Shown here one piece after another: positions 15,537 through 24,828 of a DNA stretch of 41,933 nucleotides. The stretch comes from Candidatus Woesebacteria bacterium RBG_16_42_24. GTDB lineage: Bacteria; Patescibacteriota; Microgenomatia; UBA8517. The stretch is from assembly GCA_001792115.1 (NCBI GenBank), contig MGFX01000003.1:1-41933 (forward strand). Reading direction: 5' to 3'. The first letter of the stretch is position 1; the number at the start of each line of letters is the position of its first letter. The position numbers were made by a program, and so were the translations under genes. The notes under the pieces are model-generated. The model saw nothing but the letters and a program-made list of their open reading frames with translations, was not told where the DNA came from and made no database searches.

Positions 15537-16105
15537 AAGCCAAGGACTTTCGAGACAAAAATTTGGTTTTTGTAGACGTTGAAACTACCGGACTTTCTCC
15601 GGATATTCACGAGATAATCGAAGTTGCCGCAATAGTTGCCGACGGAAGAACCTTTAGCGAAGTAAAATCCTATTCTTGCAAAATTAAACCCGAGCATATT
15701 GAACGGGCAGAAAAAGAAGCACTCAAGATTAACGGTTACTCTCCGGAAGAATGGAGGGAAGCAATCCCCGCAAAGGAGGCATTTAACAAGGTTGCAAATA
15801 TTTCTCCCAACGGCGTCATTGCTGGTTGGAATGTGGCCTTCGATTGGGAGTTTTTGGAACACGCTTTTACCCGCGAGGGAATAATTCATAAATTTGACTA
15901 TCATAAGATCGACGTTCCTTCAATTACCTACGCCCAACTTTTTAAGATGGGGAGATTCGCAAGCCTTAGCTTAAGGAGTGTCGCCCCTTTATTTGGAATA
16001 AAGTTGCCGTCGATTCACTCTGCCATGGAGGACGTAAGAGCTACATATGAAATTTTCAAAAAAGTGCTTGAGGCAGATCCGAGGCAGGAGAGTCTAGGGG
16101 TATGA
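15533..16105 (+). CDS. DnaQ-like DEDD 3'-5' exonuclease
   Basis: LVFVDVETTGLSPDIHEIIEVAAI, AGWNVAFDWEFLEHAF, LPSIHSAMEDVRATYEIF. Confidence 0.92.
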   Translation: MKAKDFRDKNLVFVDVETTGLSPDIHEIIEVAAIVADGRTFSEVKSYSCKIKPEHIERAEKEALKINGYSPEEWREAIPAKEAFNKVANISPNGVIAGWNVAFDWEFLEHAFTREGIIHKFDYHKIDVPSITYAQLFKMGRFASLSLRSVAPLFGIKLPSIHSAMEDVRATYEIFKKVLEADPRQESLGV

Positions 16106-17106
16106 ACTACAAAGAATCAAAAAAAATTTGGGGGCTGATAAGAGATTCGAAGAGAATTCTTCTTACACTTCACTCAAGTCCGGACCCGGATAGCGCCGGA
16201 TCAGCTCTTTCCCTTTATTATTTTCTTAAAAAACTTGGAAAAGAGGTAGAGGTTGTCTCCTTTGATAATGTTCACGAAAACCTGCTTTTTGCTAAACCCA
16301 GCCCCATTAAAGTTATTGAGGACGTATCCAAATTCGATTTTTCAAAGTATGACCTTTATATATCTACCGATACTCAACAACCCGGCCTTCTTAGTCCGTT
16401 CAGGGTGGAAATAAAATTCCCAAAGAAACTGAAAATTGTTGTCATTGATCATCATCCTACTAACCTAAAATTCGGAACTATAAATTTGGTAGATTCAGGG
16501 AGAGTTGCTACGGCTGAGATTATTTACGAACTTCTTAAAAATTGGGAAATGGAGATTCCAAAAATTATGGCTACTTATATCCTTTCAGGAATTATTGGAG
16601 ACTCTGGTGGATTTAGATTTCCGGGAACTTCAGCAAGAACATTTGAAATAGTATCGGAGCTAACTAAGCTTGGGGCCGACAAGGATATGATAATGTTTCG
16701 GCAATATAACAATAATGATTTCGGCGTGCTTAAGTATTGGGGGCTAATTTTAAGAAAGATGAAGATTGATAGAAAAAATAAATTTACTTACTACGCAATT
16801 AACTATGAGGAGTTTAAAAAATATGCGGACTATGCCTCAAGTTCCACCAGTGGGACTGATGTTTTTATGAACTCAGTTCTCGGGACCAACTTTGGAATAG
16901 GCATGACAGAGAAGAAAAAAGGCTGGCTGTCGGTGAGCCTTAGGTCAAGAACTGGAATAGATGTATCAAAGATAGCAAGAGCTTTGGGGGTCGGAGGTGG
17001 GGGACACGTGTTTGCCGCGGGGGCAAAATTCAAGATGCCGTATGAAGAGGCAGTCGAAAAAGTTTTGTTAGTAGCGAGAGAGATGTCAAATGCCAAAAAC
17101 TCTTAA
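16102..17106 (+). CDS. DHH-family phosphoesterase (NrnA-like)
   Basis: LTLHSSPDPDSAGSALSLY, VVIDHHPTN, GIIGDSGGFRF, GGGGHVFAAGAKF. Confidence 0.9.
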   Translation: MNYKESKKIWGLIRDSKRILLTLHSSPDPDSAGSALSLYYFLKKLGKEVEVVSFDNVHENLLFAKPSPIKVIEDVSKFDFSKYDLYISTDTQQPGLLSPFRVEIKFPKKLKIVVIDHHPTNLKFGTINLVDSGRVATAEIIYELLKNWEMEIPKIMATYILSGIIGDSGGFRFPGTSARTFEIVSELTKLGADKDMIMFRQYNNNDFGVLKYWGLILRKMKIDRKNKFTYYAINYEEFKKYADYASSSTSGTDVFMNSVLGTNFGIGMTEKKKGWLSVSLRSRTGIDVSKIARALGVGGGGHVFAAGAKFKMPYEEAVEKVLLVAREMSNAKNS

Positions 17107-18589
17107 GAAATTAATATCCCCTTTAAACATTTTTATTTTTTTAATTCTTACCCTTGCCCTTTTTGTCCGAGTTTATAGAATAGAGGCACTTCTCGGATTT
17201 TATTACGACCAAGGCCGCGACGCCTTGGTTATTTGGGATTTTTGGAAAAACGGCAAGCTTTTTTTGATAGGTCCGACAACCGGAATAGAAGGAGTTTTTC
17301 GTGGACCTTGGTACTATTGGTTGATCGCCCCTTTTTATATTCTGGGAAATGGAAATCCGGAAACACCTTCAGTTTTTCTTTCATTAACAACCGTTCTGGC
17401 GATTTTTTTGTCATATAGATTGGCAAAAAATCTGGGAGGAATATGGGCCGGCATAACAGCTTTGGTTGTAGGCAGCTTCTCTTTGTATCTAGTTTATGCT
17501 TCCCGTTGGCTTTCTAATCCCACGCCTATGCTTGCCATCAGCATGATTTTTGTTTACTCCCTTTTTTGGGTTTTGGAGGGCAAAAAATGGGCATGGGTTC
17601 TTGCGGCTTTTATGGCAGGAATGGCGATGCAGTTCGGAAGCGCCGCAGAAGTATTCTACTTTTTGGGCATAGTGGCACTTGCCGTCTATTTATTTTTCAG
17701 GGACAGAAAAAAAATGCCCAATTTAAAAATAGTTATTCTTTCGGCGCTCGGCTTAGGAATAACTTTTGCCCCCCAGATACTTTTTGATTTAAGACATCAG
17801 GGAATACTAAGGGGGACCATTTCAAGATTTCTTTTTACAGAAGACAGCTTCAAGCTTTCCTTTTGGGAAATTGCCAAAATACGATTTCCTCTCTACTACG
17901 ACGTTTTTTTCTCAAAACTTTTCCAGTCGATGACAACGGCCAAGGCGTTCTTTGCCGCTACCTTTGGTTTACTGCTTTTTTACAAGGGCAAGGCAATCGC
18001 CAAAGATAAACGCTTTGTTGTTCTTGGCATACTTTTGGCATCGCCTGTAATCGGTATGCTTTTTTTCCAGGGTAATTACGGAAATGTTTATGACTATTAT
18101 TTCACCGGCTATTACCTTATTTTTGTAGTACTTTTTGCATCGGTTTTAGGAATTGCTTCAAAACATTTTTGGGGAAAGGCCATAATACTAATTTTTCTTA
18201 CACTTTTTTTAAAAGACAACTTGCCCACCTTGAGAAATTACATAGTTTCGGGGGTCGATGGTCCCACTACAATTGCCTTCGGAAATGAGAAGCAGGCTCT
18301 TGACTGGATTTACCAAGATGCCAAAGGAAGGGATTTTAATATTGACGTTTATGTTCCTCCGGTTATTCCTTATGCCTATGACTATTTGTTTAAATGGTAC
18401 GGAGGTTCCCGATTGGGCAGGGAACCGTTAAGGGAAAAGCAAATTTCTCTTTTATATACTTTGTATGAAGTTGACCCCCCACATCCGGAAAGGCTTGAGG
18501 TATGGCTTAAAAGGCAGGCAACAATAGGGATGGTTGAGGAAGAAGCTGCCTTCGGAGGAATTGTAGTTCAAAGAAGAAAACGTATATGA
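17090..18589 (+). CDS. GT-C membrane glycosyltransferase, paralog set A
   Basis: YYDQGRDALVIWDFWKNGKLFLIGPTTGIEGVFRGPWYYWLIAP. Confidence 0.8.
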   Translation: MPKTLKKLISPLNIFIFLILTLALFVRVYRIEALLGFYYDQGRDALVIWDFWKNGKLFLIGPTTGIEGVFRGPWYYWLIAPFYILGNGNPETPSVFLSLTTVLAIFLSYRLAKNLGGIWAGITALVVGSFSLYLVYASRWLSNPTPMLAISMIFVYSLFWVLEGKKWAWVLAAFMAGMAMQFGSAAEVFYFLGIVALAVYLFFRDRKKMPNLKIVILSALGLGITFAPQILFDLRHQGILRGTISRFLFTEDSFKLSFWEIAKIRFPLYYDVFFSKLFQSMTTAKAFFAATFGLLLFYKGKAIAKDKRFVVLGILLASPVIGMLFFQGNYGNVYDYYFTGYYLIFVVLFASVLGIASKHFWGKAIILIFLTLFLKDNLPTLRNYIVSGVDGPTTIAFGNEKQALDWIYQDAKGRDFNIDVYVPPVIPYAYDYLFKWYGGSRLGREPLREKQISLLYTLYEVDPPHPERLEVWLKRQATIGMVEEEAAFGGIVVQRRKRI

Positions 18590-20061
18590 AATTAAAACTC
18601 AGTAAATATACTCTCCTTCTTATTTTGATTATAGCGGTTGGGATATTCTTTAGGCTCTATAAATCCGTTATCTATTTTCCCTACGGACACGATAACGATC
18701 TCGCGGGGTGGGTTATAAAAGATATTCTACTTAATAAACACTTGCGCCTGGTAGGCCAGGAAACATCGACTCAGGGAATTTATATTGGGGCTTTGTATTA
18801 TTACCTTCTTATCCCGTTTTATTTACTTACCAAAATGGAGCCCACCGGAGGAATTATTCTTTCCGCGATTTTGGGAGCATTTACTATTTGGAGTACCTAT
18901 TTTGTTTTTAAAGAAATATTTAAGAAAAAAGAAATCGGACTTATTGGGGCCGCAATTTGCGCTGTTTCTTATGCCTTTGTAATGAATGATAGGGGCAACG
19001 TTCCTACCACGCCGGTTATTTTATGGAGTGTTTGGTTTCTTTACGCCGTTAGTTCCCTCCTTCTTAAAAAAAATACAAAAAGCTTCATTCTTTTGGGTGT
19101 TTTGATAGCCCTTACCTGGCATCTCAATGTCACTCTGGTACTTTTAACAATTCTTATTCCAGCCGCCTTAATAATCACCCGCTGGAAATTTGATTTCAGA
19201 AAAGTATTTTGGGGACTCTCGGCTTTTTTTGTAACCTCAATTCCTTTTTTTGCTTTCGAGCTTAGACACAATTTTCTACAAACCCGAGCCGTGATTTCTT
19301 CCTTTTTGCTAAACCAGGGCTCCGAGCTTACATTGGTCGAACAAGCCAAAAGGGTCCTTCATATTTTTTCTCAAATTGTTACCAATATTTTCTGGTATCC
19401 TCCCCAGAGGCTGAATTTTATTCTCCCACTTATCCTTCTTGTTGCCCTAATATATTTGGCTGTCAAAAAGAAAATATCAAAAAACCTTACTGGGATACTT
19501 ATACTTTGGAGCATTCTTCCTGTGGTATTTTTCTCTTTTTATTCTAAGCAGGTTTCCGAATATTACCTCAACAGCGTTTTGATTATTGCACTTTCCGTTA
19601 TATCGTTATCCCTATATTACATACTTACCTCGAAGTATCGAGTAATTGGATTTTTACTTCTGGGGTTATTTGCATACATAAACTTTTATAAATTTTTTAC
19701 CTACCAAGATTCCAGACAGGGTTATATCTGGCGAAGAGCTTTGGTTTTGGATATTAAAAGGAGCGCTCTCGAGCATGGTTATCCTTGCGTTGCGGTTTCA
19801 TATATAACTAACCCTGGGTACGAGTTGGGCTATAGATACTTCTTTTGGCTCACGGGTATGCACGTAAATAGACCAGATAGTGGGGCGCCAGTATATACAA
19901 TAGTATTCCCACTTAAGGATATTTTCCCGACCCATAAAAATTTCGGAGCGTTGGGTTTAATTTATCCGGACTATAAAAGATATACTAAGGGAGGGGTTGA
20001 AAAAAGCTGTAGCGGCCAAAACTCGAATCTTACCGATCCCATGTTCGGCTATACGGAGTAA
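18586..20061 (+). CDS. GT-C-like membrane protein, divergent member of paralog set A
   Basis: YGHDNDLAGWVIKDILLNKHLRLVGQETSTQGIYIGALYYYLLIPFYLL; ATGA coupling. Confidence 0.75.
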   Translation: MKLKLSKYTLLLILIIAVGIFFRLYKSVIYFPYGHDNDLAGWVIKDILLNKHLRLVGQETSTQGIYIGALYYYLLIPFYLLTKMEPTGGIILSAILGAFTIWSTYFVFKEIFKKKEIGLIGAAICAVSYAFVMNDRGNVPTTPVILWSVWFLYAVSSLLLKKNTKSFILLGVLIALTWHLNVTLVLLTILIPAALIITRWKFDFRKVFWGLSAFFVTSIPFFAFELRHNFLQTRAVISSFLLNQGSELTLVEQAKRVLHIFSQIVTNIFWYPPQRLNFILPLILLVALIYLAVKKKISKNLTGILILWSILPVVFFSFYSKQVSEYYLNSVLIIALSVISLSLYYILTSKYRVIGFLLLGLFAYINFYKFFTYQDSRQGYIWRRALVLDIKRSALEHGYPCVAVSYITNPGYELGYRYFFWLTGMHVNRPDSGAPVYTIVFPLKDIFPTHKNFGALGLIYPDYKRYTKGGVEKSCSGQNSNLTDPMFGYTE

Positions 20062-20125
20062 CGATGCAACATTTTTTATCAGTAGTAATTTCTGCTTATA
20101 AGCAAAGCTTGAAAGCCGTAACAAA

Positions 20126-20866
20126 ATGAAATTATCAATTGTTATACCGGCTTATAACGAGGAGAAAAGTCTAAAGGCTGGGGTTCTGGAGGAGCTTGAT
20201 GGGTATTTGAGAAGGGTGGACTATCCTTGGGAAGTTTTAATTGTGGACGACGGCTCTAATGACAAAACAGCAGAGCTTGTTGAAGGTTTTATCTCTTCAC
20301 ATAAAGGATTTAGGCTTCTTCGGGAACCGCATAGAGGAAAGGGAGGAGGGGTTATTGCAGGAATGGTTAAAGCTAAGGGAGATATTGTTTTATTTACTGA
20401 CATGGACCAAGCCACACCCATAACCCAACTAGAAAAGATTCTTCCTAAGTTCGATGAAGGATACGACATTGTTATTGGTTCCCGCTCGGGAAGACAGGGG
20501 GCGCCCGTTATAAGAAAACTTATGGCATACGGATTTTCAATGCTTAGGCTTCTGGTTTTAAGGCTTCCCTATAAAGATACTCAGTGCGGTTTTAAAGGCT
20601 TTACAAAAAAGGCCTCCCAGAAGATATTCAGAAGAATGAAGATATTCAATGAAAGGATGAGAACCCAAGGTGCCTCGGTAACTGCGGGATTCGATTTGGA
20701 AATTCTATATCTAGCAAGGAAACTGGGACTTAAGGTTGCCGAGGTTGGGGTTGAATGGCACCACAAAGAGGGAACTAAAGTAAATCCCCTAAAAGATTCA
20801 TGGGAAGGATTTAGAGATTTAATGAAAGTTAGAATAAATGCTATTACCGGAAAGTATAAGTTTTAA
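20126..20866 (+). CDS. GT2 polyprenyl-phosphate glycosyltransferase (Dpm1/DPG synthase-like)
   Basis: LSIVIPAYNEEKSLKAGV, LIVDDGSNDKTAELV, FTDMDQATPITQLEK, DTQCGFKGF. Confidence 0.92.
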   Translation: MKLSIVIPAYNEEKSLKAGVLEELDGYLRRVDYPWEVLIVDDGSNDKTAELVEGFISSHKGFRLLREPHRGKGGGVIAGMVKAKGDIVLFTDMDQATPITQLEKILPKFDEGYDIVIGSRSGRQGAPVIRKLMAYGFSMLRLLVLRLPYKDTQCGFKGFTKKASQKIFRRMKIFNERMRTQGASVTAGFDLEILYLARKLGLKVAEVGVEWHHKEGTKVNPLKDSWEGFRDLMKVRINAITGKYKF

Positions 20867-20872
20867 GCTAGT

Positions 20873-22429
20873 ATGAAAAAATTCTTGGAAGAGTGGAAGA
20901 CAACAATTATTCTTGCAGTTTTAATTTTTATCTTTGCGTTGGGCCTAAGAGTTTATAACCTCACCTTACTGCCGGTTTTTGGAGACGAGGCCATTTACAT
21001 ACGCTGGGCGCAGGTGATGAGGGCCGATCCATCCTTAAGATTCTTGCCCCTTTCTGACGGAAAACAACCTTTATTTATGTGGTCTGTCATCCCTTTATTT
21101 AAAATCTTCTCCGACCCCCTTTTTGCCGGCAGGGCGGTATCTGTTATTTCGGGTGTTTTGACCTCTCTCGGTGTATTTACCCTAACCTATTTACTTTTTC
21201 GTTCTAAAAAAGTAGCAATTATTGCAATGGTTATTCATGCCCTTTCTCCGTTTTCTATCTTTTTTGATAGACTCGCTTTAGCTGACTCGATGCTTGCCGC
21301 TTTTGGGGTTTGGACTTTGGTTTTCGCAGTACTTACGGCAAAAAGCATGCGGCTAGACTTTGCAATGATTGCGGGATTTGCCTTAGGTGGCGCGCTTCTT
21401 ACCAAATCTCCGGGCATATTTTTTGCCATTCTTCTACCGACGTCTTGGATATTGTCTGAATTTCCTAAAACGATAAAATCCCGTCTAAGCCACCTCGTTA
21501 AACTAGTACTTCTAAGTTTGGTTACTCTCTTAATTGGCTATGCGATGTACAACATTCTTCGGCTTGGCACAAATTTCCATATGATAGCCATAAGAAACCA
21601 AGATTACGTATATGGGCTTAGACACCTGTTCGAAGCCCCATTAAACCCTTTCGTATCCCACATAAAGCAGATTTTTGGGTTCTTCTTTCTTTTGGGACCT
21701 TATGCACTTTTCGCCCTTTTTGCCCTGGGGGTATACTCGGGAATTAAAAAAGACCTAAAAGCCACAATTATTCTTATTGTATGGGCATTTGTGCCTATTT
21801 TGGCGAGCGCTGAATATTCAAAAACGATGACTGCAAGATATGTGTATTTCTCACTGCCTTTTCTTGTCGCCATCTCATCGGCATCTTTTGTTGGGGCAAA
21901 GAAGAACCTCACTAATATTGCAACTGTAATCTTAATTTTTTTCCTTTTACACTCATTTGTAATTGATTTAAAAATTCTTAAAGAGCCGGAATCAGCCCCT
22001 CTTCCCAGAAGCGAAAGGTCGGGGTATTTGGAGGAATGGACGTCGGGGACCGGAATTAGTGAGGTTTCGCAGTTTTTAAGGCAGGAGTATTTGGCCAACC
22101 CAAGTCAAAAGATTGTTGTGGGAACCGAAGGATATTTTGGTACGCTTCCCGACGGTTTACAGGTATATCTAAATGACTTGCCTGAAATAATTGTTATTGG
22201 AGCAGGGCAACCGATTTGGAATCCTCCTCAGAGCTTGGTTCAATCCAAAATGGCCGGCAACAAAACCTACCTTGTCGTTAATTCAACGAGGTATTTTGGA
22301 AATCCAGAAAAAGAAGGACTTATATTACTTGCGGCATATCCCAAAGCGGTTAAACCAGATGGTGGAAGGGAAACTTTGCTTTTTTTCGAACTCACCGATG
22401 CTTCCATTCCCAAAAAGTCTAGTAACTAG
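20873..22429 (+). CDS. GT39-type membrane mannosyltransferase-like protein
   Basis: LPVFGDEAIYIRWAQVMRADPSLRFLPLSDGKQPLFMW (PMT first-loop DE motif), multi-TM. Confidence 0.88.
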   Translation: MKKFLEEWKTTIILAVLIFIFALGLRVYNLTLLPVFGDEAIYIRWAQVMRADPSLRFLPLSDGKQPLFMWSVIPLFKIFSDPLFAGRAVSVISGVLTSLGVFTLTYLLFRSKKVAIIAMVIHALSPFSIFFDRLALADSMLAAFGVWTLVFAVLTAKSMRLDFAMIAGFALGGALLTKSPGIFFAILLPTSWILSEFPKTIKSRLSHLVKLVLLSLVTLLIGYAMYNILRLGTNFHMIAIRNQDYVYGLRHLFEAPLNPFVSHIKQIFGFFFLLGPYALFALFALGVYSGIKKDLKATIILIVWAFVPILASAEYSKTMTARYVYFSLPFLVAISSASFVGAKKNLTNIATVILIFFLLHSFVIDLKILKEPESAPLPRSERSGYLEEWTSGTGISEVSQFLRQEYLANPSQKIVVGTEGYFGTLPDGLQVYLNDLPEIIVIGAGQPIWNPPQSLVQSKMAGNKTYLVVNSTRYFGNPEKEGLILLAAYPKAVKPDGGRETLLFFELTDASIPKKSSN

Positions 22430-22434
22430 CAAAA

Positions 22435-23151
22435 ATGAGCTTAAAACTTTCGCTAATTATTCCTGCCTACAATGAAGAAAAGTTAATTGGGGCAAATCTC
22501 TCCAGAATTCTCTCATTTTTGAATAAAATGCCATACACATGGGAAATAGTTGTCGTAGACGATGGGAGTAGTGACGCAACAGGGAAAATCATCGAGTCCT
22601 TAAAAAGGACGGAAGTAAAACTAGTAAAGCTAGACAAAAATCAGGGTAAAGGGGCGGCACTTAAGGCGGGATTTCTTGCGGCTAAGGGAGATTATCAGAT
22701 ATTTTCAGATGCCGACCTTTCTGTGGATATTGAAACAATTTCCCCATTTCTAGAAAAACTTAAGGTTTTCGACGTGGTTATTGCCTCAAGAAGAGTTTCA
22801 GGGTCAAAAATACAAACCCATCAATCCTGGCTTAGGGAGAATATGGGGCGGGTATTCACGTTTCTTACCCAGATTCTGACGGGATTAAAAATTGCCGATT
22901 TTACTTGCGGTTTTAAGGGCTTTACCAGGGAGTCCGCAAAAAAGATATTTGGCAGAAGCCTAATATCCAGATGGGCTTATGATGCAGAGATAATTTTCTT
23001 AGCCCAGAAGTATGGATACAAGATACTTGAGTACCCTGCTACTTGGGTTAATCGCAAAGACACCAGAGTACGGCTTAACAGGGTTGTTTTCGAATCATTA
23101 AGAGATTTGATTAAAATTAGAATCCTTGAGTTTCAAGGCAAATATGATTGA
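22435..23151 (+). CDS. GT2 polyprenyl-phosphate glycosyltransferase (Dpm1-like)
   Basis: LSLIIPAYNEEKLIGANL, VVVDDGSSDATGKI, FSDADLSVDIETI, ADFTCGFKGF. Confidence 0.92.
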   Translation: MSLKLSLIIPAYNEEKLIGANLSRILSFLNKMPYTWEIVVVDDGSSDATGKIIESLKRTEVKLVKLDKNQGKGAALKAGFLAAKGDYQIFSDADLSVDIETISPFLEKLKVFDVVIASRRVSGSKIQTHQSWLRENMGRVFTFLTQILTGLKIADFTCGFKGFTRESAKKIFGRSLISRWAYDAEIIFLAQKYGYKILEYPATWVNRKDTRVRLNRVVFESLRDLIKIRILEFQGKYD

Positions 23152-24811
23152 GAAAATTAAAAAAATAATATTCTCACCCCTTACGGTAACTCTGGTCGTT
23201 GTCGTCCCCACATTTATGGCTCTTCTTAGGCCAGGCTATTTCCCGATGCACGACGATATTTCCGCTATGAGGCTTCTTCAAATGGACAAGTGTGTCAAAG
23301 ACGGCCAAGTTCCTTGCAGATGGGTTCCCGATATGGGATTTGGGTATGGCTACCCCCAGTTTAATTATTACGCCCCTCTTCCTTATTACATAATGGAGAC
23401 TTGGCATATTGCAGGGATGGGATATTTGGATTCGGTGAAGGTTGGTTTTGCCTTAAGTTTTGTCCTCTCCGGGGTAGGGATGTATCTTTTGGGAAAAAGC
23501 TTGTGGGGGAAAACCGGAGGTTTTGTGGCTGCCTTATTTTATGCCTATCTTCCGTATAGGGCGGTTGATGCCTATGTTAGGGGAGCGGTGGGGGAGCTCT
23601 ACGGCCTTGCCTTTTTGCCTTTTATTTTTTGGACCTCAAAAAAAATACTTGAAGGAGATAAAAAAGCAAAACTTTTAGTTGCCCTCTCCCTAGCTGCACT
23701 ATTTACGTCGCACAATATAACAAGCATGATTTTCCTGCCGTTTCTTATCAGTTGGATTACATTTCTTATTCTCGGCCAAAAACTTCACCTTCTCCCCGAT
23801 TTCAAAAAAAGAATCGTGGATTTAGTCGCTGGCCTTGCATGGGGATTTGGATTGTCAGCCTTTTTCACCCTTCCGGCATTTTTCGAAAGAAATTTGGTGC
23901 ATATAAAGACGTTAACAGGAGGATATTTTGGCTATCTAGCTCATTTTGTAAGTGTTGGACAGCTTCTTTTTTCTAACTATTGGGGTTACGGAACCTCGGA
24001 GGCGGGGCCGTGGGATGAAGCCTCTTTTAGCGTTGGAATTTTTCATTGGGCAACGGCCCTTTTGGTAATTCTGTTGGCTTATGTCCTTAAGGCCAAACGA
24101 AAAATTGCCTCAGTACTTTTTTGGGTTGTCTCTGGAGTAGTGTCTGTGTTTATGGCGCATACACGTTCGGCCTTGATCTGGAGGGCTTTTCCCCTTGCCG
24201 AATTTATTCAGTTCCCTTGGAGATTTCTTTTATTGTCCGGATTTTTCTTTTCAACGGCCGCAGGGGCAATTTGTTTATTTTTTCCAAAAGGACCGAAGAA
24301 ACTACTTTACATTTCGATAATATCTTTGGTTGTTATTCTTTTTTATTCAGGTGTTTTTAGGCCAGCTAAATGGCTCGATATAACAGATGAGCAAAAATTC
24401 TCTGGTGAAAACTGGCGTCTTCAGCAAACCGTAAGTATTTTTGACTATCTTCCTATTTATGTTGAAAAGGGGCCGACATTACCCGCTTCGGATAAGCCGC
24501 GAATTATTTCGGGACAAGCAGAAATTTCTAATTGGCAGAAGGGAACAGATTGGCAGAAAGGCTTTATTAAAGTTGTCGAAGAAGCCAGAATTGAGCTTCC
24601 CATTTATTATTTTCCAAACTGGGAGGTAAAGGCAGGGGGCAATAAGTTAGAGGTTACACACGAAGGAGAACTTGCACTTCTTAATGTTGGCTTGAGGTCA
24701 GGTGAGTGGGAGGTTGAGGCAAAGCTTAAAGATACTCCCATAAGGACCGCGGGAAATATTGTTAGCCTTTTTGCATTATTTCTTATACCCTTGTATTTAA
24801 AGCGTAAATAA
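23144..24811 (+). CDS. PTPS-related (PF10131-like)/YfhO-like membrane protein, tandem copy 1
   Basis: GYFPMHDDISAMRLLQMDKCVKDGQVPCRWVPDMGFGYGYPQFNYY; AYVRGAVGE; C-terminal YFPNWEV. Confidence 0.82.
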   Translation: MIEKIKKIIFSPLTVTLVVVVPTFMALLRPGYFPMHDDISAMRLLQMDKCVKDGQVPCRWVPDMGFGYGYPQFNYYAPLPYYIMETWHIAGMGYLDSVKVGFALSFVLSGVGMYLLGKSLWGKTGGFVAALFYAYLPYRAVDAYVRGAVGELYGLAFLPFIFWTSKKILEGDKKAKLLVALSLAALFTSHNITSMIFLPFLISWITFLILGQKLHLLPDFKKRIVDLVAGLAWGFGLSAFFTLPAFFERNLVHIKTLTGGYFGYLAHFVSVGQLLFSNYWGYGTSEAGPWDEASFSVGIFHWATALLVILLAYVLKAKRKIASVLFWVVSGVVSVFMAHTRSALIWRAFPLAEFIQFPWRFLLLSGFFFSTAAGAICLFFPKGPKKLLYISIISLVVILFYSGVFRPAKWLDITDEQKFSGENWRLQQTVSIFDYLPIYVEKGPTLPASDKPRIISGQAEISNWQKGTDWQKGFIKVVEEARIELPIYYFPNWEVKAGGNKLEVTHEGELALLNVGLRSGEWEVEAKLKDTPIRTAGNIVSLFALFLIPLYLKRK

Positions 24812-24828
24812 CATCCTTGAAATCTATT

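Noticed and set aside
15272-15904. 210-aa minus-strand ORF
   Set aside because: Antisense to the coiled-coil and DnaQ-like genes, which have clear motifs; Ser/Phe-rich composition is typical of a shadow ORF.
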